In this document: piece after piece, positions 1-5,873 of the stretch
Numbering within the stretch: the first letter of the stretch is position 1
How the letters are laid out: every line of letters begins with the position of its first letter
DNA from: DAOTXK01 sp034435395
GTDB lineage: Bacteria > Chloroflexota > Anaerolineae > Aggregatilineales > Ch27
Direction: 5' to 3'
Length of the DNA stretch: 9,375 bases
Assembly: GCA_034435395.1 (NCBI GenBank)
Contig: DAOTXK010000250.1
Span: forward strand, 1-9,375
Position numbers and translations under genes: made by a program
Notes under the pieces: generated by a model
Database searches by the model: none
Told to the model about the DNA's origin: nothing
The model's input: the letters and a program-made list of their open reading frames with translations, nothing else

Positions 1-1299
1 GTTCCCTACGCCGCCGTGCCGGATGCGCGGGCGGCGTTGGGGACACTGGCCGCGGCCGTTTTCGGGTTCCCCTCGCGAAAGCTGATCGTGGTCGGCGTGA
101 CCGGGACCGACGGCAAAACCACCACCGCCTCGCTGCTGTACAGCATCCTCCAGGCAGCGGGCTTCCGTGCCGGGCTGATCAGCACCATCGGGGCTGTACT
201 GGGCGACAGAGAAACCTCCACCGGTTTGCACGTCACCACCCCCAGCGCGCCGGAGGTGCAGGGTTATCTGGCGCAGATGGTCGGGGCTGGCCTGACCCAC
301 GGCGTGCTGGAGGTCACCAGTCATGGGCTGGCCCAGGGGCGGGTGGATGGCGTCGACTTCGACGTGGCGGTGATGACCAATGTCAGCCATGAGCACCTGG
401 ACTATCACGGCACCTGGGAAGCCTACCGCGACGCCAAGGCGCTGCTGTTCCACCAGGTCAGCCGCTCAACTCCCAAGCCCGGCCAGCCCAAGGTGGCGGT
501 GATCAATGCCGACGACCCGTCGGCGGATTTCTTCCGGGCCATCCCCGCCGACCGGCGGCTGCTGTACAGCGTCGCGCGGCCAGCGGTCGATTTTTATGCC
601 GCCCACATCACCCATCAGCCAGGCGGCACTTATTTTGAGGTGGGCGGGTTGGTCATCCGGTCGCCGCTGCTGGGGCTGTACAATGTCTCCAACGCCCTGG
701 CGGCCATCGCGGCGGCCACGGGGCTGGCCGTGCCCCCGCCAGCCATCCAGCGCGGCATCGCCGATGCGCCGCCGGTGCCGGGCCGGATGGAGCGCATCGA
801 CGAGGGGCAGGACTTCCTGGCTGTGGTGGATTTCGCCCACACCCCCAACGCGCTGCGGCAGGTATTGGGCGCGGCCCGGAGCCTGATCGAGCCGGGCCGG
901 CGGGTGATTGGCGTGGTGGGCAGCGCCGGGCTGCGCGACCGGGCCAAGCGGCGTATGATGGCCCAGATCGCCGCCGAGTTGGCCGACATCACCATCCTGA
1001 CGGCGGAAGACCCGCGCACCGAGTCGCTGGACGCCATCCTGGCCGAGATGGCCGCTGGCTGTCTGGCGGCGGGAGGGATGGAGGGGCGGACGTTTTTCCG
1101 CGAGCCGGACCGGGGGCGGGCGATCTTCCGGGCGGTGACCATGGCCGAGGCGGGCGATCTGGTGATGGCCTGCGGCAAGGGTCATGAGCAGAGTATGTGC
1201 TTTGGGGCGGTCGAGTATCCCTGGGATGACCGCGAGGCGCTGCGGTCGGCGCTGCGGGGCCAGCCGTTGTTGACTCTGCCCACGGCGGCGCGTCCGTAA
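1..1299 (+). CDS. murE: MurE-type Mur ligase (UDP-MurNAc-tripeptide synthetase), 5' partial
   Basis: Cytoplasmic ATP-dependent ligase that adds the third, diamino acid residue to UDP-MurNAc-L-Ala-D-Glu in peptidoglycan synthesis. The reading frame is open to base 1, so the gene starts upstream; a GTG at 16 is only an internal codon. About 432 residues are visible against roughly 480-500 for the family, so the missing part is most of the N-terminal UDP-binding domain. Counting from the GTG, the P-loop GTDGKTTT is at residues 30-37. The segment DYHGTWEAYRDAK at 129-141 carries the lysine that is carbamylated in this family (K141). The C-terminal domain has EDPR at 331-334, where MurE proteins usually have DNPR, and GKGHE at 387-391, which contacts the amino acid in E. 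coli MurE. The order of the central and C-terminal Mur ligase domains is intact. The amino acid added (diaminopimelate, lysine or ornithine) cannot be decided from the sequence. A MurT-like or other Mur ligase paralogue is less likely because GKGHE is present. Confidence 0.93.
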   Translation, partial: VPYAAVPDARAALGTLAAAVFGFPSRKLIVVGVTGTDGKTTTASLLYSILQAAGFRAGLISTIGAVLGDRETSTGLHVTTPSAPEVQGYLAQMVGAGLTHGVLEVTSHGLAQGRVDGVDFDVAVMTNVSHEHLDYHGTWEAYRDAKALLFHQVSRSTPKPGQPKVAVINADDPSADFFRAIPADRRLLYSVARPAVDFYAAHITHQPGGTYFEVGGLVIRSPLLGLYNVSNALAAIAAATGLAVPPPAIQRGIADAPPVPGRMERIDEGQDFLAVVDFAHTPNALRQVLGAARSLIEPGRRVIGVVGSAGLRDRAKRRMMAQIAAELADITILTAEDPRTESLDAILAEMAAGCLAAGGMEGRTFFREPDRGRAIFRAVTMAEAGDLVMACGKGHEQSMCFGAVEYPWDDREALRSALRGQPLLTLPTAARP

Positions 1300-1307
1300 C
1301 GCCTGGC

Positions 1308-1362
1308 GGCAGGGCGGGTCGACGGCGCATCGATCCCTGCCTCTCAGAGGGGCTATTGAGAG
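1308..1362 (+). terminator. Overlapping inverted repeats after murE, possible weak terminator
   Basis: GGCAGGG at 1308-1314 is complementary to CCCTGCC at 1335-1341, a 7-bp stem with a 20-nt loop. CTCTCA at 1341-1346 is complementary to TGAGAG at 1357-1362, a 6-bp stem. The two share base 1341, so they would stack or compete. Neither is followed by a T-run, so this is not a convincing intrinsic terminator. It could be a Rho-assisted end, an mRNA 3'-end protector, or chance in GC-rich DNA. Confidence 0.3.
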
Positions 1363-1407
1363 ATACATCTTATGGCCGTTGTCATATGGGGACTAAGCGG
1401 CGGGGCA

Positions 1408-1416
1408 TGGTACAAT
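1408..1416 (+). promoter_or_regulatory. Candidate extended -10 promoter upstream of the glycan gene cluster
   Basis: TGG followed directly by TACAAT forms an extended -10 element (TGn plus a hexamer one base off TATAAT). There is no good -35 at 16-18 nt spacing: a TTGTCA at 1379-1384 is 26 nt upstream, which is too far. The predicted start, about 7 nt downstream near 1423, would leave a leader of only about 12 nt before the ATG at 1435 and would cut into the GGTGAGG ribosome site at 1421-1427. The element is plausible by sequence but awkward by position. Confidence 0.4.
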
Positions 1417-1434
1417 GGCGGGTGAGGCGGGCCT

Positions 1435-2337
1435 ATGACCGATCTGGGAATCGTCATCGTCAGTTGGAACGTGCGCGATCGGCTGCATCGGTGCCTGGAG
1501 ACGGTCTTCGCCAGCGAAGGTGTGTCTTTCCAGGTGGTGGTGGTGGACAACGCCTCCGACGATGGCAGCGCTGACCTGGTGCGGAAGGCGTTTCCCCAGG
1601 CGGAATTGATCGCCAGCGCGGTCAACGGCGGTTACGCTTATGCCAACAACCGGGGATTGCGGGCGCTTGGCTTCGACAGAGGTTGCGGCCCGGACGCGCC
1701 CCGTTATGCGCTGTTGCTCAACCCGGACACCGAACTGCCGCCGGACGCGCTGCGCCAGATGGTGGCCTTCATGGATGCCGATCCCCGGATGGGCATGGCC
1801 GGGCCGAAGCTGCTCCTGCCGGATGGCCGCCTGGACCTGGCCTGCCGCCGCAGCTTCCCTTCACCGGAAGTGGCCTTCTACCGGGCGTTGGGCCTGTCCA
1901 GGCTGTTTCCGAGGAGCCAGCGCTTTGGCCGCTATAACCTGACCTATCTGGACCCCGACCAGGTGACGGAAGTCGACTCGGTCGTGGGGGCGTATATGCA
2001 GGTGCGCCGCGAGGCGATTGCCGCCGTCGGCCTGCTGGACGAAACGTTTTTTATGTATGGGGAGGACCTGGATTGGGCCTTTCGCGTGAAGACAGCTGGG
2101 TGGACGGTGTGGTACAACCCGGCAGTGACGGTGTGGCACGTCAAACGAGCGTCGAGCCGCCAGAGTCGGCGGGCGGGCCGGGAGTTTTACCGGGCGATGC
2201 TGATCTTCTACCGGAAGCATTACCGGGCGCAGACCCCGATGTGGCTGCACAGCCTGATCTTACTATGGCTGCTGCTGCGCGGCGGGCGTTTCATCTGGAC
2301 CGAGATTCGGAGCCCGACACCGTTAAGCGCAGCCTGA
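1435..2337 (+). CDS. GT2 family glycosyltransferase (rhamnosyltransferase WbbL-like)
   Basis: Inverting family-2 glycosyltransferase that transfers a sugar from a nucleotide sugar, probably onto a lipid-linked or surface glycan acceptor at the inner face of the membrane. The 300-residue protein begins with the typical GT-A strand (IVIVSWN at 6-12). It has VVDNAS at 36-41 for nucleotide binding and LLNPDTEL at 94-101, the DXD-equivalent metal/sugar site. FFMYGEDLDWAFR at 205-217 carries the catalytic ED pair. A hydrophobic stretch near 268-283, flanked by basic residues, suggests membrane association at the C-terminus. Length is normal for the WbbL-like subgroup. The ATG at 1435 follows GGTGAGG at 1421-1427 with 7-nt spacing, and the conserved N-terminal strand starts immediately. 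The next gene is a membrane sugar-phosphate transferase, supporting a role in polysaccharide assembly. Donor and acceptor cannot be read from sequence. Confidence 0.9.
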   Translation: MTDLGIVIVSWNVRDRLHRCLETVFASEGVSFQVVVVDNASDDGSADLVRKAFPQAELIASAVNGGYAYANNRGLRALGFDRGCGPDAPRYALLLNPDTELPPDALRQMVAFMDADPRMGMAGPKLLLPDGRLDLACRRSFPSPEVAFYRALGLSRLFPRSQRFGRYNLTYLDPDQVTEVDSVVGAYMQVRREAIAAVGLLDETFFMYGEDLDWAFRVKTAGWTVWYNPAVTVWHVKRASSRQSRRAGREFYRAMLIFYRKHYRAQTPMWLHSLILLWLLLRGGRFIWTEIRSPTPLSAA

Positions 2338-2381
2338 TCCGGGCGCAGGCAGCCCGCCGCCGGACCAAGCGGACTCGCGCC

Positions 2382-3773
2382 ATGCTCAAGGTGTTGCAGG
2401 CGGGCATCGACATCGCGATGGCCGCGCTGGCCTTCGTGGTCGGGTATTATGTGCGCCAGGCGTTCCCCCTGACGCCGCTGCCGCCCGACCCACCCGGCCT
2501 GGACTACTACCTGCCGGTCCTGGTGATCCATGTGACGCTGGTGGTGGTGGCGGCCTTCCTGGCCCGCCTGTACCACCTGCCGCGCGCCGCCAGCCGCTTC
2601 GACGTGGGCTATCGCATCCTGGCGACGGTGTCCCTGGTGGTGTTCATGTCGGTGGGGCTGCAAACGTTCATCTTTAAGAACTCGATCTTTGAGCGGGATT
2701 ATCCGCGCACGTTGCTGGTGTACGTGTGGTTCTTCTCAACGGCGCTGATGATCGCCGGGCGCGAGCTGCACAATCAGATGGTGTATCGGTTGCGGGCGCG
2801 GGGGCTGGCCCGCGATGATGTGCTGATCGTCGGCGACGGCGAAGCGGCCCGTTATGTGGTGCAGAAGATTCAATGGTCGCCGCAGTTGGGTTACGACCTG
2901 GTCGGGCTGGTCACGGAAAGCGGCAAGGGCAGCCTGTTGGGCCTCCTGGCCATCGGTTCCTACGATGATCTGCCGGGGTTGATCGATATGCTGCAGATCG
3001 ACCACGTGATCATCGCCCTGCCGGAAGTGGACCGCAATCAGCTGGTGCGGCTGGTCACGCTATGCCAGCGGGGGCAGGTGGATATCAAGGTTTACCCGGA
3101 TGTGTTCGCCTACATGGCCGGGGGCCTCTCGGTGGACGATCTCGGCGGGATGCCGCTGCTCCGGGTGCGGGATGTGGCGCTGCGCGGCTGGCGCTTGAGC
3201 CTGAAGCGCGCCCTGGACATCTGCGGGGCGGGCCTTGGGCTGGTGTTTCTGTCGCCGCTGATGATGATCGTGGCGCTGGTGGTGAAGTATACGTCTCCGG
3301 GACCGGTGTTTTTCTGCCAGGATCGTATGGGGCTTGATGGGCGGCCCTTTTCCGTGCTCAAATTCCGCACCATGGTGCAGGACGCCGAGCGAGACGGCCC
3401 TGGCTGGACGGTGGTGGACGATCCGCGCGTGACCCGCGTGGGCCGGGTGTTGCGCCGGACCAACCTGGATGAATTGCCGCAGTTCATCAACGTGTTGATG
3501 GGGCAGATGAGCCTGGTCGGGCCGCGCCCGGAGCAGCGGGCCTATGTCGAGCGCTTCCGCTCGTTTATCCCGCGCTACATGGAACGGCACCAGATGAAGG
3601 CGGGGCTGACCGGGTGGGCCCAGGTTAATGGCCTGCGGGGCGACACGTCGATCGAGGAGCGCACCAAGTACGATCTGTGGTACGTCGAAAACTGGTCGCT
3701 CTGGCTGGATATCAAAATCATGATTCGCACGGTGATCCAGATGTTGACGGGGCGCAATCGGAATGCCTACTGA
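2382..3773 (+). CDS. Polyprenyl glycosylphosphotransferase (WbaP/WcaJ-type initiating sugar transferase)
   Basis: Integral membrane enzyme that moves a sugar-1-phosphate from a nucleotide sugar onto undecaprenyl phosphate, the first committed step of an exopolysaccharide or O-antigen-like repeat unit. From the ATG at 2382 it is 463 residues, a normal length. Four hydrophobic segments lie near residues 5-25, 43-63, 77-96 and 108-126. A Rossmann/CoA-binding-like domain follows (VLIVGDGEAA at 147-156). A further membrane segment at about 278-300 leads into the C-terminal catalytic domain. That domain has PGPVFFCQDRMG at 306-317, KFRTM at 327-331, the catalytic DE pair in TNLDELPQ (D363, E364), LVGPRPE at 378-384 and GLTGWAQVNG at 408-417. 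The start is uncertain: the frame is open well upstream inside the preceding gene, and an ATG at 2265 would add a basic 39-residue N-terminus. I prefer 2382, which leaves a 44-nt gap after the glycosyltransferase stop, although no strong ribosome site precedes either. Confidence 0.93.
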   Translation: MLKVLQAGIDIAMAALAFVVGYYVRQAFPLTPLPPDPPGLDYYLPVLVIHVTLVVVAAFLARLYHLPRAASRFDVGYRILATVSLVVFMSVGLQTFIFKNSIFERDYPRTLLVYVWFFSTALMIAGRELHNQMVYRLRARGLARDDVLIVGDGEAARYVVQKIQWSPQLGYDLVGLVTESGKGSLLGLLAIGSYDDLPGLIDMLQIDHVIIALPEVDRNQLVRLVTLCQRGQVDIKVYPDVFAYMAGGLSVDDLGGMPLLRVRDVALRGWRLSLKRALDICGAGLGLVFLSPLMMIVALVVKYTSPGPVFFCQDRMGLDGRPFSVLKFRTMVQDAERDGPGWTVVDDPRVTRVGRVLRRTNLDELPQFINVLMGQMSLVGPRPEQRAYVERFRSFIPRYMERHQMKAGLTGWAQVNGLRGDTSIEERTKYDLWYVENWSLWLDIKIMIRTVIQMLTGRNRNAY

Positions 3774-4089
3774 GCCGACTGGTCAGGCGATCACGTTGCG
3801 GGCCTTGACGGAGGCCATGCACGCCTTTGTCGGGGCCAAGGGCTGGTATGAGGAGGGATCGCCGCGCCCCCAAACACCGCACAATATCGCTTCCTCCCTG
3901 GTGATCGAGGCGGCGGAAGTGCTGGAGCACTTTCAGTGGGGCGATGGCGACCTGGATCGGGAGTCGCTGGCCGGGGAGCTGGCCGATGTCGCGCTGTACC
4001 TCCTGCAACTGGCCAGCCTGACCGGCATTGATCTACAGCAAGCCATCCTCGACAAACTTTCCGCCAACTACGAACGCTCCTGGGATTGA
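3763..4089 (+). CDS. MazG-like nucleotide pyrophosphohydrolase (dCTP pyrophosphatase 1-like)
   Basis: Small all-alpha NTP pyrophosphohydrolase of 108 residues, expected to cleave a nucleoside triphosphate to the monophosphate and pyrophosphate using Mg2+. The hallmark metal-binding acidic motifs are both present: EAAE at residues 49-52 and ELAD at 72-75. The surrounding segments LVIEAAEVLEHFQW and ELADVALYLLQLA resemble the single-domain RS21-C6/DCTPP1 group rather than full-length two-domain MazG. The N-terminal LTEAMHAFVGAKGW also fits that group. The ATG at 3763 lies inside the 3' end of the sugar transferase gene and overlaps it by 11 nt, so translational coupling is likely. A role in clearing aberrant nucleotides is the family expectation. 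Acting on a nucleotide connected with the neighbouring glycan pathway is possible but has no direct support. Confidence 0.88.
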   Translation: MPTEPTGQAITLRALTEAMHAFVGAKGWYEEGSPRPQTPHNIASSLVIEAAEVLEHFQWGDGDLDRESLAGELADVALYLLQLASLTGIDLQQAILDKLSANYERSWD

Positions 4090-4094
4090 CCGCG

Positions 4095-5213
4095 ATGGGC
4101 GTCCAGGGGGGAGCGCATACGCGCCCGGATATCGCGACGGACGACCACCCATGGCCCTTCAGCCGTTCCACGCTGATGGCCGGGCTGCGGCGTTACCTGG
4201 CGGCTCCCCACCTGAACCTGCTGGATATCCAGCCGATGCCGCTGCCGAATGTGTTGCCGGGCGGCGCGCCGGACCCGCTCAGCACCTTGCGGGGGATGTC
4301 GGTGGGCGTGGAGATCGACGGCCAGGTGCATCGGCTGGCGCTGGTGCTGAAAGAAGCGCCGGTCAGCGTGGGCGGGCGCGTGCTGTCGGCCATCGGTCGG
4401 CGAGAGTATGGCGTCTACCGACGGTTAGCGCCCCATTTGCCGGTGTTGGTGCCGGGGTTGGTGGCCGGGGAACCCGCTCAGGGCTGGATCATCGTCGAAG
4501 CGTTGACCGGGCTGCGTCCGCCGGAGGAGTGGACGCGCGACGACTACGTCCAGGCGGTGGTGAACCTGGCGGCGGTGCATGATCGCTTTTGGGGGTTGGG
4601 GGAAGACCTGGCCATCTTTCCCTGGCTGGGACGGCCCCTGCAGGCTGACTATGAGGAGACGGTGATCGCGGCGGCGGAAGCGGTGCGCACCCTGGTGGTG
4701 GAGGAAAGGCTGCCGCCGCTCAGCACGCCGCGCAACTTCCTGGCCTTCGGCGCGCTGGTGCAACACGCCGACGAGATCGTCGCTCCCCTGCGCCAGGAGA
4801 CAGACACCCTCCTGCACGGCGATTATTGGCCGGGCAATATCGCGCAGCCCATTGACGGGCGGCAGATTATCTTTGACTGGCAGCGGGCCGCCATCGGTCC
4901 CGCCATCCTTGACCTGGTAGGCTTTGTCCAGATGACGGGCATGATGCTGGAGCCTCCGCTGCCGCTGGCCGAAGCGGTGTCGATCTATCGGGAGAGGATG
5001 AGTCACTGTGTGTCGCCCGGCTGGGACGAGGAACGCTTCGCCTTGTTGTGGGATCATGGGCGGTTGTGGCTGTTCCTGACGCAGTGGCTGGGGCGTCTGG
5101 CCACCATGTCGCGGCAAGACTATGATCGGCTGCCGCCGCGTTTTGAACGGGTGTGGCTCAATCCGGTTATCGAGACGCTGAGGCGGCGGCTGGGCCTGGC
5201 GATCCCGGAGTGA
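4095..5213 (+). CDS. APH/ecdysteroid-kinase-like phosphotransferase of unknown substrate
   Basis: Protein-kinase-fold small-molecule phosphotransferase of 372 residues. The nucleotide-binding N-lobe has LALVLKEAP with the expected ATP-contacting lysine (K86) and a REYGVYRRL helix at about 103-111, whose glutamate is the usual partner. GWIIVEALTG at about 130-139 matches the hinge region. The catalytic loop LLHGDYWPGN at 239-248 is the Brenner HGDxxxxN motif, followed by IIFDWQ with the metal-binding aspartate at 261. No critical residue is missing. The ATG at 4095 lies 5 nt after the MazG-like stop and behind GGGA at 4082-4085. An in-frame TTG at 4086 would overlap that stop by 4 nt and is the main alternative. 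The family includes aminoglycoside, choline and sugar kinases. Membership alone does not imply drug resistance, and the substrate is unknown. Placement as last gene of the glycan cluster suggests, weakly, a sugar or lipid headgroup. Confidence 0.85.
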   Translation: MGVQGGAHTRPDIATDDHPWPFSRSTLMAGLRRYLAAPHLNLLDIQPMPLPNVLPGGAPDPLSTLRGMSVGVEIDGQVHRLALVLKEAPVSVGGRVLSAIGRREYGVYRRLAPHLPVLVPGLVAGEPAQGWIIVEALTGLRPPEEWTRDDYVQAVVNLAAVHDRFWGLGEDLAIFPWLGRPLQADYEETVIAAAEAVRTLVVEERLPPLSTPRNFLAFGALVQHADEIVAPLRQETDTLLHGDYWPGNIAQPIDGRQIIFDWQRAAIGPAILDLVGFVQMTGMMLEPPLPLAEAVSIYRERMSHCVSPGWDEERFALLWDHGRLWLFLTQWLGRLATMSRQDYDRLPPRFERVWLNPVIETLRRRLGLAIPE

Positions 5214-5254
5214 GAATTCGTACCTATCCTGTCCAGGTTGTGACCGACGCAGCC

Positions 5255-5284
5255 TTGTAACCACCCCTGACCATCTGTTATAAT
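5255..5284 (+). promoter_or_regulatory. Candidate sigma-70-type promoter for rpsO-pnp
   Basis: TTGTAA at 5255-5260 (4 of 6 to TTGACA) and a perfect TATAAT at 5279-5284 are separated by 18 nt. The predicted start is near 5291, giving a leader of about 88 nt before the rpsO ATG. It lies in the only AT-richer stretch between the phosphotransferase gene and rpsO. The leader contains short complementary segments such as TCAC and GTGA around 5337-5358. No convincing S15-binding fold could be drawn by eye. Confidence 0.7.
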
Positions 5285-5379
5285 AAGCTGCTGTGTAACC
5301 CTGCCGATTACCGAAGAAGTTGATAGACCGGCTTGCTCACGTCCGGCGGGCCTGGTGACAGGAATGGGACGGTGAAAAC

Positions 5380-5649
5380 ATGACCTTAACGACTGACGAA
5401 AAGGATATGATCATCCGCGAGTTTGCGCGGCATGAGGGGGACACGGGATCGCCGGAGGTGCAGGTGGCGATCCTGACGGAACGTATCCGGCAACTCACGG
5501 AGCATCTGAAGGTGCATAAGCACGACGAGCATTCGCGGCGGGGCCTGCTTAAGATGGTTGGTTTGCGCCGTCGCCACCTCAAGTATCTGAGCCGCACCAG
5601 CCCTGAATCGTACCGGGAATTGATTCAGCGGCTGGGCCTGCGGCGATAG
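5380..5649 (+). CDS. rpsO: 30S ribosomal protein S15
   Basis: Primary 16S rRNA-binding protein of the small subunit; it binds the central domain and helps form an intersubunit bridge. The 89-residue length is exactly typical. The family signatures are all visible: HEGDTGSPEVQVAILTERI at 18-36, HLKVHKHDEHSRRGLL at about 42-57, and a C-terminal RRRHLKYL followed by an RY/SYRELIQRLGLR-like helix. The ATG at 5380 is preceded by GGTGA at 5371-5375 with short spacing. It has its own promoter candidate and is followed by pnp, the classic order. In several bacteria S15 represses its own translation through its mRNA leader; whether that applies here is not shown by the sequence. Confidence 0.98.
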   Translation: MTLTTDEKDMIIREFARHEGDTGSPEVQVAILTERIRQLTEHLKVHKHDEHSRRGLLKMVGLRRRHLKYLSRTSPESYRELIQRLGLRR

Positions 5650-5720
5650 ATGGTCGATGGTAGCCTGGGCGCCGATCACGGTGCCCGGGCGCGAACGTTG
5701 GACGAAACGCTTGCTGCACG

Positions 5721-5739
5721 ACGGCCAGAGTGGGGCCGT
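5721..5739 (+). promoter_or_regulatory. GC-rich stem-loop between rpsO and pnp (proximal)
   Basis: ACGGCC at 5721-5726 is perfectly complementary to GGCCGT at 5734-5739, enclosing a 7-nt loop. It lies about 70 nt after the rpsO stop. No T-run follows, so it is more likely an mRNA processing or 3'-end stabilising structure than a terminator. Six base pairs alone could also be chance at this GC content. Confidence 0.4.
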
Positions 5740-5792
5740 GCACACTGTACCACTCAAGTTTACGGTATCGCCCAGGGTGCAGGAATTGGGAT

Positions 5793-5824
5793 GTGGGGCC
5801 AAATGGACGCGCCTTTGGCCACAC
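5793..5824 (+). promoter_or_regulatory. Long stem-loop in the pnp leader
   Basis: GGCCAAA at 5797-5803 pairs with TTTGGCC at 5814-5820. The stem extends outward through one mismatch to GTG (5793-5795) with CAC (5822-5824). It extends inward past a bulged T to GG (5805-5806) with CC (5812-5813), leaving a 5-nt loop. About 12 pairs form in total. It ends 49 nt upstream of the pnp ATG and is not followed by T residues. In E. coli an RNase III-cleaved hairpin in the pnp leader mediates PNPase autoregulation; this is positioned to do something comparable, but that is inference. Confidence 0.55.
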
Positions 5825-5873
5825 CTTCCAGTCCCTGACCGCTGGGCGTTTGTCATACTGGAGGTTCTTTTCA

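Noticed and set aside
466..1368. 300-codon open frame on the minus strand opposite murE
   Set aside because: It is rich in R, H, Q, P and G with no domain pattern, and lies opposite a clear Mur ligase. It is a shadow of high GC third positions.
1379..1416. TTGTCA as a -35 for the TACAAT at 1411
   Set aside because: The spacer would be 26 nt, outside the usable range for a standard sigma-70-type promoter.
2073..2381. Upstream extension of the sugar transferase frame, overlapping the glycosyltransferase by 265 nt
   Set aside because: The translated extension has no resemblance to the family and overlaps the conserved GED region of the GT2 gene. The frame is open only because of base composition.
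4095..5213. Reading the APH-fold gene as an aminoglycoside resistance determinant
   Set aside because: Only the generic kinase motifs are present, it sits in a glycan gene cluster, and there is no mobile element nearby. The fold covers many unrelated substrates.
5730..5873. 48-codon upstream extension of pnp
   Set aside because: The canonical PNPase N-terminus starts at 5874 behind a strong GGAGG, and the extension runs through the leader stem-loop.
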